From NCBI GenBank assembly GCA_022510685.1, contig JAFLTA010000020.1, forward strand, positions 1 through 45,468: DNA of 45,468 bases. The letters run 5' to 3'. A program made the translations under genes and the position numbers. Below the pieces are notes generated by a model. That model had not been told where the DNA came from and did no database searches. It was given only the letters and a program-made list of their open reading frames with translations. This document shows positions 16,310 through 23,744 of this stretch, piece after piece. This DNA comes from Lachnospiraceae bacterium (GTDB taxonomy: Bacteria; Bacillota; Clostridia; Lachnospirales; Lachnospiraceae). Within the stretch, counting starts at the first letter, position 1; each line of letters begins with the position of its first letter.

Positions 16310-16349
16310 GTGCACCACCTCAAGCCTTCGGCTTTCGGTGTCGTTGCAC
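16310..16349. repeat. 40-bp repeat, copy 2
   Basis: Exact copy of 16232-16271. The 38 bases between the copies are unrelated to the repeat. The copy abuts a long inverted repeat at 16353-16420. Confidence 0.75.
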
Positions 16350-16352
16350 TCA

Positions 16353-16420
16353 AATACTGTAATTAAGAAATCAGATTTAAGCCTGCGAGCAGTCTTAACT
16401 GATTTTTTAATTACAGTATT
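16353..16420. repeat. 68-bp long inverted repeat (extended hairpin)
   Basis: Outer arms AATACTGTAATTAA (16353-16366) and TTAATTACAGTATT (16407-16420) are perfectly complementary over 14 bp. Inside, AAATCAG pairs with CTGATTT, TTAAG with CTTAA, and CTGC with GCAG. No T-run follows on either strand, so it is more like a small mobile palindrome or a structured RNA than a terminator. Confidence 0.55.
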
Positions 16421-16476
16421 CTCGCTTTATACGTTCATATTATAACATATTATAAACAGATAATTTTGAACATTTT

Positions 16477-16523
16477 GTAAATAATAAAAGGAAACAATTA
16501 GTCTGTTTCCTTTTATTATTTAC
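16477..16523 (-). terminator. Terminator-like hairpin after the class II amidotransferase gene
   Basis: A perfect 20-bp inverted repeat (16477-16496 and 16504-16523) with a 7-base loop; the core GGAAACA/TGTTTCC is flanked by A/T-rich bases. It begins 42 bp past the stop at 16565 and could stop transcription from that side. Confidence 0.65.
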
Positions 16524-16564
16524 ATGTTTATTTATTGCATATATTTTATACTTTCTGCACCGTT

Positions 16565-17338
16565 CTACAGTCCGGAGAAATCCATAAAGAGAAGTCGCAT
16601 TTTCTCCGGAGTTTCAATGTATGTATTTCCATGATCTGTCCCTGTAAAAATCTGTTCACCGTTTTGGTACGCAACCAAGGTATTCATAGGTACCTTTTCC
16701 CATGGTGAATCATCTAAAGGCTGCGTGGAAATCACAGCGGTCTTGCCCTTAGAATAGCGGTGGAGACTGCCTTCACAATTTGTGTGTACATACAATATTT
16801 CTCCATCAAAAATAAGCAAATTCACTTTATTTTCCGGAGTTATCTCGACAACAATTTCATCCATCAGCGAAAGCCTTTCCTCCGCGGACAGAGCTTTTCC
16901 TTTTTCTTCTTGCGCCTCGTTAATTTTGCTTATGATATAAAATAAAATTCTCTCACTGTCCGTCTGACCCTGTTGCAGGTGTACAAATTCATTCAGGGCA
17001 TCGCACTCAAAAATAGTGCCGTTATGAGCCAACGTCCATGTTCTGTCGTAATTATCCCTCATGACGAAAGGATGAGAATTCTCATAATCTACCGTTCCCT
17101 TCGTCGCAAGACGAATATGAGCTATCATTTTATCTTCCCGGATAGGAACGCGAAGCCTTTGCTTCAGATAGTCGCTTTTGTAAGAAGCTTCAGGCTGCTT
17201 TTCTAGGGATACCGCATTCCCGTAAAAGAATGCCATCCCCCATCCATGGGGGTGTTCCGTCCCATGGGAAAAAAATTCTCGCAGTAAATCATTACATTCT
17301 ATTTTTTCCGCTGAAGTCACTCCAAACAATTCACACAT
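16565..17338 (-). CDS. Class II glutamine amidotransferase (YafJ/EgtC-like)
   Basis: A 257-aa stand-alone Ntn amidohydrolase. The nucleophile is Cys2 in MCELFGV, exposed once Met is removed. HGWGMAFF, AHIRLATKG, ENSHPF and WTLAHNGTI are the usual glutaminase-site motifs. No synthase domain is attached, as in YafJ and the ergothioneine-pathway hydrolase EgtC. It lies 47 bp downstream of a glutamate-cysteine ligase gene on the same strand, the same pairing of activities as EgtA/EgtC. That suggests it cleaves a gamma-glutamyl group from a small compound (inference), but no EgtB or EgtD gene is seen here. The exact substrate cannot be read from sequence. Confidence 0.88.
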   Translation of the reverse strand: MCELFGVTSAEKIECNDLLREFFSHGTEHPHGWGMAFFYGNAVSLEKQPEASYKSDYLKQRLRVPIREDKMIAHIRLATKGTVDYENSHPFVMRDNYDRTWTLAHNGTIFECDALNEFVHLQQGQTDSERILFYIISKINEAQEEKGKALSAEERLSLMDEIVVEITPENKVNLLIFDGEILYVHTNCEGSLHRYSKGKTAVISTQPLDDSPWEKVPMNTLVAYQNGEQIFTGTDHGNTYIETPEKMRLLFMDFSGL

Positions 17339-17385
17339 TCCAACACAACCCCTATCTTTTTCTCGCTGAATAGCATGGTAAAACC

Positions 17386-18699
17386 TTACTCTATTTCCTG
17401 TCTTTCTTTTGCAAGTACCAATGCTTTTTTTACAAAATCATCACCAAACTGCTCTCGGATTTTCCAGGCATAACGATTCTCTGCATCCTCAAACTTATTA
17501 TATTCAAAAGTGAGAACTTCCTCTACATCAATTTGCAGATCCCGATAAAAATCTCTCATTTTATCTATCACATTTAATGCCGCCTGGACAACCGGCGTAT
17601 TCTCCTCCTCCGGCACCTGCAGTCTCACCGTCTTCAAATCATAGTGTGCCGCATTTTTCAGATTATGGACGGCTTGTATTTGGTCTTTTTCGGAAAACGG
17701 CTGATCCGGAGTCGCCGCAAGCCAGACCATCAATAGCTGCGCAAAAATAACATCCTTTTCCTCTACACCATCCTCCGCCAACGGATTCAAATCAAACATG
17801 CGAAGCTCGATATGATCTGCTCCGGATTTTTCTAACGTTTCTAAATTATTTTCTCCTCTGGGTTTAATCCGCACCGGATAATACAGTTCCGATGGCGCCT
17901 TAAGCAGCCCCTGAGCCACATATTTCCGGATACTATTTACATATGCCGTGATACTGTCATAGTTGAATATGGGTGCAAATTCATTCCAGTATCCCATCTC
18001 ACTACATCTGACAGATGCCATTCCAATAAAAATATCTCTGTCATATACTCCCTTCTCTAAAAAGGAACTGTTTAATATGGGGCTGGCTGCTGTCACAGCC
18101 ACCAGTATCCAGCCGTAAGCCGCCATGCGCTTTGCCAGCTTCAAATACAGCCGGTCTTTGTACTCCTGAAAAGAGTCGGCAAAAATCCCCTCCGCCGCAT
18201 CTCCGACGGGTTCTCCATGCTCTTTCTTCCATTCATAATCTGCCCTAAGCAGCTCCTCGGAAAAAGAATAATTTACATGAATTCCGGAAAATGTCATCTT
18301 ATAACGACCGTATTTTTCCGACAGATAATCTCTGTATGCTGTCTTTGACACATGCATTCCCTCAAAAACTGCCACAGGAATATCTTTCTCATTCTCGATA
18401 TAAGGCGGATTCGAAAAGGGCCACAAATATTCTCTCTCCGGTAGCGTCTGTAATTTCCGGTTAATACGTTTTGTATGGTGACGCAACTCCTCTATTGCCT
18501 CACGGGCACTGCTATGAACGGAAGTATTAATCTCCGTTTGATTTTCACAGAAATCCTTCACAATATGTTTATCATCCGGAAACGGATGCAACGTATGAGA
18601 AAACGTGCCATCTTCCAATACTCTAAGGCTTTCTTTTTCCAAGCCGAAATTTCCATCCAGAATATGTTCTCTCACCACATTATTTTCAATATCCAACAT
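17386..18699 (-). CDS. gshA: Glutamate-cysteine ligase GshA (gamma-GCS domain only)
   Basis: Joins glutamate and cysteine with ATP to give gamma-glutamylcysteine. The 437-aa protein has the family's N-terminal FGLEKESLRV, the FCENQTEINT segment, MTFSGIHVNYSF, and the region ENLETLEKSGADHIELRMFDLNP. It matches the gamma-GCS half of fused GshAB proteins but stops before the ATP-grasp glutathione synthetase half. No separate gshB is in the window, so the product may be gamma-glutamylcysteine itself. The start at 18699 has AGGTGAG upstream. A promoter lies at 18775-18803. The class II amidotransferase gene follows 47 bp later. Confidence 0.92.
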   Translation of the reverse strand: MLDIENNVVREHILDGNFGLEKESLRVLEDGTFSHTLHPFPDDKHIVKDFCENQTEINTSVHSSAREAIEELRHHTKRINRKLQTLPEREYLWPFSNPPYIENEKDIPVAVFEGMHVSKTAYRDYLSEKYGRYKMTFSGIHVNYSFSEELLRADYEWKKEHGEPVGDAAEGIFADSFQEYKDRLYLKLAKRMAAYGWILVAVTAASPILNSSFLEKGVYDRDIFIGMASVRCSEMGYWNEFAPIFNYDSITAYVNSIRKYVAQGLLKAPSELYYPVRIKPRGENNLETLEKSGADHIELRMFDLNPLAEDGVEEKDVIFAQLLMVWLAATPDQPFSEKDQIQAVHNLKNAAHYDLKTVRLQVPEEENTPVVQAALNVIDKMRDFYRDLQIDVEEVLTFEYNKFEDAENRYAWKIREQFGDDFVKKALVLAKERQEIE

Positions 18700-18774
18700 A
18701 ATTCTCACCTATAATCTTCCATAATCGTATTCTTAATGTTGGCGTCAAAGCTCTTTCAAGACAGAACCAACACA

Positions 18775-18803
18775 AGTATATATGATTGCAGGTCTGTTTG
18801 CAA
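18775..18803 (-). promoter_or_regulatory. Probable promoter for gshA and the amidotransferase gene
   Basis: On the minus strand TTGCAA (18798-18803), 17 bases, then TATACT (18775-18780). The leader to the gshA start at 18699 is about 70 bases. Confidence 0.55.
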
Positions 18804-18955
18804 TATCATTTAACAGGCAATCAAATTCATATAAATTCTCTAGGAAATATATGATATATTTATGAGAATACTATAATGCCTAACATTTGTCAATACGAGA
18901 ATTTACTAAATCTCTGTTTTTATCATTTATACATATATGTATGTCTTATCCCAAT

Positions 18956-18984
18956 TTGCATGATGTTAAAAAATGCGATATACT
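18956..18984 (+). promoter_or_regulatory. Probable promoter for the Gfo/Idh oxidoreductase gene
   Basis: TTGCAT (18956-18961), 17 bases, then TATACT (18979-18984), giving a leader of about 37 bases before the ATG at 19028. Together with the promoter at 18775-18803 this accounts for the 328-bp gap between the divergent genes; I see nothing else in it. Confidence 0.55.
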
Positions 18985-19027
18985 TTTTGTATTGTATTCA
19001 TTCACAAAGTTCGGAAAGGAAGACACT

Positions 19028-19972
19028 ATGGTACGATTTGGAATTATGGGAGCCGGTGACATCGCCAGAAAATTTAAGGATGCTGTGTTGCAGACAGAAG
19101 ATGCTGACATTGCTGCTGTTGCCAGCAAGGATTTAGAGCGGGCAAAAAAATGGGCAGAGGAGGAAAACATTGCACGCTACTATGGCAATTATTCCGACAT
19201 GCTGCAAGATGACACTATTGATGCTGTGTACATTGCCACAACTACAAATTTTCACTATGAGAACATCATGCTCTGCCTCCGTGCCGGAAAACATGTTTTA
19301 TGCGAAAAGCCACTGGCTATGACTTATGAGCAGGCACAGGAAGCAGTCCGACTCGCCAGACAAAAACACCTCTTTTTGATGGAATGTATGTGGTCACGGT
19401 TTCTCCCAAAATCACAAGCGGTTCGGAATTGGATACGGGAAGGAAAAATCGGTGAAGTGAAACTAATGCAGGCTACCATCGGCTGGGTGGCAGACAAAGT
19501 ATATAACCACAGACTCTTCACCTCAGAATTGGGCGGTGGCTCCCTCTATGATTTAGGGGTCTATCCATTGGAACTACTCCCCTACTATACAGACCAGAAA
19601 ATTATTCATGTCCAAAAAATGGTACAAATGTATCACGACGATGTCGATGACCTCGTCAGCCTCAATGTGAAACTGGAACACAGCTTTGCCAACATCCAGT
19701 GTTCCTTCACCACAAAACTGCCGGAGGACGCTTATATATACGGCGATAAAGGATATATTCGCATTCCGAAAATCCATTACGGCACCGATGCTTTTCTCTA
19801 TGATTTAGGTGATACTGTGGTGGAATCTTTCCGTGGAGAGGAAGAAAACGGCTTCATCTACCAGGTAAAAGAGGCTGTTAATTGTATCCAATCCGGCGTG
19901 TTAGAAAGCGAAGTATGCCCTCACAGCATGACTTTAGAAACCTGCAAAATATATGATGAATGTTTAGCATAA
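19028..19972 (+). CDS. Gfo/Idh/MocA-family NAD(P)-dependent oxidoreductase
   Basis: A 314-aa dehydrogenase with an N-terminal Rossmann fold (VRFGIMGAGDIARKF), the conserved family motif CEKPLAM with the catalytic-site Lys, and a C-terminal alpha/beta domain with GGGSLYDLGVYPLE. It resembles the branch that includes dimeric dihydrodiol dehydrogenase and sugar dehydrogenases; the substrate is probably a sugar or cyclitol but cannot be fixed. The start at 19028 has GGAAAGGAAG upstream. A longer open frame begins at 18887, but the extra residues do not belong to the family. It is the only plus-strand gene between 12.8 and 23.7 kb and stands alone with its own promoter. Confidence 0.9.
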   Translation: MVRFGIMGAGDIARKFKDAVLQTEDADIAAVASKDLERAKKWAEEENIARYYGNYSDMLQDDTIDAVYIATTTNFHYENIMLCLRAGKHVLCEKPLAMTYEQAQEAVRLARQKHLFLMECMWSRFLPKSQAVRNWIREGKIGEVKLMQATIGWVADKVYNHRLFTSELGGGSLYDLGVYPLELLPYYTDQKIIHVQKMVQMYHDDVDDLVSLNVKLEHSFANIQCSFTTKLPEDAYIYGDKGYIRIPKIHYGTDAFLYDLGDTVVESFRGEEENGFIYQVKEAVNCIQSGVLESEVCPHSMTLETCKIYDECLA

Positions 19973-19977
19973 CGGCT

Positions 19978-20016
19978 CCTATCTGAACCCTGTTTCGTTC
20001 CCGGCTAGAGCGAAAT
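19978..20016 (+). repeat. Short dispersed repeat, copy B
   Basis: The last 35 bases align to copy A at 10397-10431. The first 15 bases (CCTATCTGAACCCTG) match 34713-34727 at 14 of 15 positions. It lies just after the oxidoreductase stop codon and could be part of a 3' structure. Confidence 0.5.
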
Positions 20017-20059
20017 CCTTGACCTCAGCTTGTAATTCGGGGTTGTGATTCTATACTTT

Positions 20060-21187
20060 CTATTCATCATACGTATCCAGAAAGTGATGTTTCACCCCGT
20101 CTTTTTTATAGGCAACCACCGTATCCAGATTTACATTTTCCACACTCTTAAATATATTACCTTCCACAAAAGGATTTTTCTCCTTCAACCTGCTAATCAA
20201 TTGTTTAATCTCAAGTCGCTTGGATTTGGTTTCCTCGTTCTCACATGAAGTGCAAGTCTCGGTAAATTTACAGGCACACTGCAGGAAATGAAGTTGATTA
20301 TAATCCCGCCACGCCTTAACGTGCTCCTCCCGGATGAGATACATGGGGCGGATTAACTCCATCCCCTCAAAATTTGTGCTGTGAAGTTTTGGCATCATCG
20401 TCTGCATCTGGGCACCGTACAGCATACCCATGAGTATGGTTTCAATCACATCGTCATAGTGATGTCCCAATGCAATTTTATTGCACCCCATTTCCTGAGC
20501 ATAGTGATACAAATGTCCCCTTCGCATTCTGGCACACAGATAACAGGGGGACTTTTCCACGTGGAAAACGGATTCAAAAATATTCGACTCATATATAGTA
20601 ATGGGAACCTGTAATTTCTTAGCGTTCTCCTCAATCATTTTCCGGTTGGCAGGGCTGTACCCCGGATCCATGACAAGAAATTTCACCTCAAAAGGTATCT
20701 TGTCATGACGCTTTAACTCCTGAAACAATTTTGCCATCAGCATAGAATCTTTACCACCTGAAATGCAAACCGCAATGCAGTCCCCCTCTTTCACCAGTTC
20801 GTACTCCCTTATGGCTTTCGTAAACTTGCACCATATATGTTTGCGGAATTTCTTCCGAATGCTCTTTTCCACATCTTTACAGATATCTGTTTCCTTATCG
20901 TCCTCCATCTGCGCTAGCAGCCACGAAACGTATCCACCGGACAGACTGACAGCATCATATCCTTGTTCTGCGAGCCTCTCGGCAACCTCAACGCTGAACT
21001 GTCCCCTGCTGCAGCATATAACCAGTTTTTTATCAAAGTCTATTTCCTTACTTTCCTCTATGGCATCCTTCGATACATTCACTGCACCGGGAATTGCCCC
21101 ATGGGACACTTCCACTTCGTCCCGGATATCTATAATCTGATAACTGCTTTCCTGCAGCGTGTTTAACTCCTGTATTGTAATCTCCAT
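20060..21187 (-). CDS. Rhodanese domain fused to TtcA-like ATP pyrophosphatase (tRNA thiolation)
   Basis: A 375-aa sulfur-transfer enzyme. Residues about 1-95 are a rhodanese domain with the active loop CCSRGQFS (persulfide-bearing Cys59). The rest is a TtcA-type PP-loop enzyme: SGGKDSMLMAKL for ATP, CYLCARMRRG (the CxxC pair), GHHYDDVIETILMG, and a C-terminal Cys cluster CACKFTETCTSC. TtcA makes 2-thiocytidine at tRNA position 32 using an iron-sulfur cluster; here the rhodanese would deliver sulfur in cis (inference). It follows tcdA by 44 bp on the same strand, and its ribosome binding site GGAG lies inside a duplicated piece of the tcdA 3' end. Substrate choice among TtcA relatives is uncertain. 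Confidence 0.9.
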   Translation of the reverse strand: MEITIQELNTLQESSYQIIDIRDEVEVSHGAIPGAVNVSKDAIEESKEIDFDKKLVICCSRGQFSVEVAERLAEQGYDAVSLSGGYVSWLLAQMEDDKETDICKDVEKSIRKKFRKHIWCKFTKAIREYELVKEGDCIAVCISGGKDSMLMAKLFQELKRHDKIPFEVKFLVMDPGYSPANRKMIEENAKKLQVPITIYESNIFESVFHVEKSPCYLCARMRRGHLYHYAQEMGCNKIALGHHYDDVIETILMGMLYGAQMQTMMPKLHSTNFEGMELIRPMYLIREEHVKAWRDYNQLHFLQCACKFTETCTSCENEETKSKRLEIKQLISRLKEKNPFVEGNIFKSVENVNLDTVVAYKKDGVKHHFLDTYDE

Positions 21188-21190
21188 CTT

Positions 21191-21273
21191 CTACTCCGTT
21201 TCCACGCGACGCACCATTCGCGATAAGTCTTTTACTCTGTCTCCACGCGACGCACATCCTGCACTAAATCTTT
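21191..21273 (-). repeat. Tandem duplication of the 3' end of tcdA
   Basis: Two diverged 42-bp units. 21232-21273 is the true end of tcdA, encoding KDLVQDVRRVETE plus TAA. 21191-21232 would encode KDLSRMVRRVETE plus TAG and lies after the tcdA stop in another frame. The tails agree at 10 of 13 residues. The extra copy supplies the ribosome binding site of the next gene. Confidence 0.85.
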
Positions 21274-22008
21274 CACCACTTCACCGGCAACAATCAGCCC
21301 TGCCACTGAAGGCACAAAGGCAAGGCTTCCCGGAATATCTCTTCTCTCCGTACATTTATGCTTTGCTCCCGGTGGGCAGATGCAATTTGTCCGACAACTG
21401 ATTGCCATATCATCTACCGGACGGGTTGGCATTTCTTCGGAATATACCACCTTTAGTTTCTTTATCCCCCGCTTTTTTAGTTCCCGCCTCATAACCTTTG
21501 CCAAGGGACATACTTTTGTCTTGTATATATCAGCAACACGAAACATACTTCCGTCCAGCTTATTACCGGCACCCATGCTGCTTATAATCGGCACATTTTT
21601 TTCCGTTGCCCGCATGACCAATTCAATTTTTCCTGTCACCGTATCGATAGCATCTACAATATAATCGTATTCTTCAAAGGGAAATTCTTCTGCATTTTCC
21701 GGCAGAAAGAAGCATTTGTGAACCCGCACATCCGCTTTAGGATTAATGTCCAGAATTCTCTCTTTCATGACATCCGCTTTATACATTCCGATTGTTTTGT
21801 GAGTAGCTATAATCTGACGGTTTAAATTCGTCAGGCATACTTTATCATCATCAATCAAATCAAAGAAACGGACACCACTTCTGACCAGCGCCTCACATAC
21901 ATATCCACCCACACCGCCGATACCGAAAACGGCTACACGGGATGTCTCTAACTTGTCCATTGCCGCCTTACCCAGCAATAATTCTGTCCTGGAAAACTGA
22001 TGTAACAT
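21232..22008 (-). CDS. tcdA: tRNA threonylcarbamoyladenosine dehydratase TcdA
   Basis: ThiF/MoeB-like E1 enzyme (258 aa) that uses ATP to cyclise t6A to ct6A at position 37 of ANN-decoding tRNAs. Visible: RVAVFGIGGVGGYVCEALVRSG (nucleotide loop), LIDDDKVCLTNLNRQI, the adenylation-site region VDAIDTVTGKIELV, and EMPTRPVDDMAISCRTNCICPPG with a Cys-rich turn. It ends in KDLVQDVRRVETE. The start at 22008 follows GGGAGGG. It lies 62 bp after larE and 44 bp before the rhodanese-TtcA gene on one strand, so the three may be co-transcribed. The last 42 bp are tandemly duplicated beyond the stop codon. Confidence 0.93.
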   Translation of the reverse strand: MLHQFSRTELLLGKAAMDKLETSRVAVFGIGGVGGYVCEALVRSGVRFFDLIDDDKVCLTNLNRQIIATHKTIGMYKADVMKERILDINPKADVRVHKCFFLPENAEEFPFEEYDYIVDAIDTVTGKIELVMRATEKNVPIISSMGAGNKLDGSMFRVADIYKTKVCPLAKVMRRELKKRGIKKLKVVYSEEMPTRPVDDMAISCRTNCICPPGAKHKCTERRDIPGSLAFVPSVAGLIVAGEVVKDLVQDVRRVETE

Positions 22009-22070
22009 AGTCCCTCCCATATTCCAAATAATTTTATGTCAAAAAACGTTTTTTAATCCTGCTTTTCAAA

Positions 22071-22898
22071 CTACTCTTCCTTTGGCAAAGTCTCGTTCAT
22101 ACTTCCTGTCCGATAACCCAGCAAATCCAATGTGACATATGTGAATCCGAAAGCTTTTAACTGTTCTGCAATCTTTTTGCTCACCTTCGGCTCCACCATA
22201 CGGGGAAGCTCCTCCGACAGCACCTCAATCCTGGCTAACATACCATGGATCCGCACTCTCACCTGATGAAATCCCATGTCCAAGAGTAACTGTTCCGCCT
22301 TATCCACCATACCCAGTTTCTTTTCATCAATGGTCTCTCCGTATACGAAACGGGATGAAAGACAGGCAAAAGATTGTTTATCCCATGTGGGAAGTTCTAA
22401 CTGTTTAGAAAGCTCACGAATTTCCGCTTTAGACAAACCTGCTTCCCTCAGAGGACTTTTAATTCCCAATTCTTTCACAGCCACTAAACCCGGACGATAA
22501 TCTCCGTCATCATCCAGATTGGAGCCTTCCACAACAGCCGCCAGATGATGCTCCTTTGCAATTCCAAGTATTTTTTGAAACAGTTCCTGCTTACACAGAT
22601 AACAACGGTTTACCGGATTTTGCCGAAAACCTTCTATATCCAGTTCCTCCGATTTGCAAACCACATGTTCAATCCCATTATCTTCACAGAACTTTTTTGC
22701 CTCCTCTAACTCTCTCACCGGAAAAGAACAGGAGCTGGCCGTCACTGCAACTACCTTATCTCCCAGAATATCATGGGCAACTTGTAACAGAAACGTCGAG
22801 TCAACACCACTGGAAAAAGCAACCGCCACACTTCCCAATTCCTGCAATATTTGTTTCAGTTTCTCATATTTTTCCTGTAAGTCTGCATTTATCTCCAT
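22071..22898 (-). CDS. larE: LarE-family ATP-dependent sulfur transferase
   Basis: A 275-aa PP-loop enzyme (AFSSGVDSTFLL) related to LarE, which puts sulfur into the nickel-pincer cofactor of lactate racemase. It has VEGSNLDDDGDYRPG, SPLREAGLSKAEIR, and three cysteines in the places expected of a cluster-binding LarE: CYLC (two) and FACLSSRF (one). That pattern fits the iron-sulfur type, which can turn over, more than the single-cysteine sacrificial type (inference from family knowledge). larB, larC and larA are not in the window, so another sulfur acceptor is possible. It is the first gene of the larE-tcdA-rhodanese/ttcA run. GGAGGAG precedes the ATG. Confidence 0.9.
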   Translation of the reverse strand: MEINADLQEKYEKLKQILQELGSVAVAFSSGVDSTFLLQVAHDILGDKVVAVTASSCSFPVRELEEAKKFCEDNGIEHVVCKSEELDIEGFRQNPVNRCYLCKQELFQKILGIAKEHHLAAVVEGSNLDDDGDYRPGLVAVKELGIKSPLREAGLSKAEIRELSKQLELPTWDKQSFACLSSRFVYGETIDEKKLGMVDKAEQLLLDMGFHQVRVRIHGMLARIEVLSEELPRMVEPKVSKKIAEQLKAFGFTYVTLDLLGYRTGSMNETLPKEE

Positions 22899-23042
22899 TC
22901 TGTCTCCTCCTCTAAATCAAAAGGGCAACAGAAAATTTATTCTATCACCCTTATTTCTTCGTCTGTATGCAGTTTTCGTGCATACATGAATTGCAGTTTA
23001 TCACAAGACAAACTTCATCGCAACAGTGAGCTCCTCTTCCAC

Positions 23043-23429
23043 CTACAATATCTTTTTTATCGTCGTTGATACCGGCGTTTGCGGCTCCTGATCTACCGGA
23101 CCGGCAATTATCCCCCAAGGAATGGTGTCCGGCTTCCTATAATTACCAATAGTATCTATGATTGCAAAAATAGGTCCCCATGGTATTCCCAGTAATCCAA
23201 TCGTAAAATTACATAGAGTACACCACATTCTCGCACTGCGTGCTTTATCCCTTTCTTCATCCACATCAATAAAATAAAAGCGTGTCTTTTTGCGCTCTGT
23301 CATAACAAAGTAGCTAATCACATAAGAATATCTTACCAATCTCGTAGACGGTGTGATTTCCACTCCATTAAACACGCCATAACGTTTCGTTTCCAACCAT
23401 ACACGAAATCCCTTATTAATTTTTGCCAT
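23043..23429 (-). CDS. Hypothetical protein with one hydrophobic segment
   Basis: I do not recognise this 129-aa protein. The N-terminal half is polar and basic (KRYGVFNGVEITPSTRL, then FVMTERKKTRFYFIDVDEER). A Trp/Cys-containing hydrophobic stretch (about residues 72-95, WCTLCNFTIGLLGIPWGPIF) could be one membrane segment or hairpin. The C-terminal tail is Pro- and Thr-rich. The start at 23429 is supported by GGGGGAGG; the longer open frame to 23504 has no such site. It sits alone between larE and a divergent hybrid kinase gene. A TATAAT-like box exists upstream but no good -35. Confidence 0.6.
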   Translation of the reverse strand: MAKINKGFRVWLETKRYGVFNGVEITPSTRLVRYSYVISYFVMTERKKTRFYFIDVDEERDKARSARMWCTLCNFTIGLLGIPWGPIFAIIDTIGNYRKPDTIPWGIIAGPVDQEPQTPVSTTIKKIL

Positions 23430-23590
23430 ACTCCTCCCCCTTTTCACACACTGTATAAATCTATTTCCATAGTTATTATAATACATCTCATCGAGATAAT
23501 CCATAGTATTCTACAGGTGACTATATTTTGAGGTTTTTTTATTTTATTCATATATTTCCAACCAAAGCCATGAAGAAACACAGAGAATCC

Positions 23591-23619
23591 TTGACACCAA
23601 ATCTGTTCTATGTCATAAT
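23591..23619 (+). promoter_or_regulatory. Probable promoter for the hybrid histidine kinase
   Basis: TTGACA (23591-23596), 17 bases, then CATAAT (23614-23619), giving a leader of about 118 bases to the ATG at 23745. The remaining part of the 315-bp gap 23430-23744 shows nothing else I can support. Confidence 0.6.
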
Positions 23620-23744
23620 GAAAGATACTGAAATTATGCTTTTTACCTTGTACTAATCTGGTTCGAGTGCGATATGCGTTCGACCTTTTTTGGTTCAATG
23701 AGCAGCGAATAAATTTGTACGTAATTGAAGAAAAGGAGTTTAAT

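Noticed and set aside
18887-19027. N-terminal extension of the Gfo/Idh oxidoreductase
   Set aside because: The extra 47 residues do not fit the family, overlap the promoter, and the ATG at 19028 has a good ribosome binding site directly before a classic Rossmann start.
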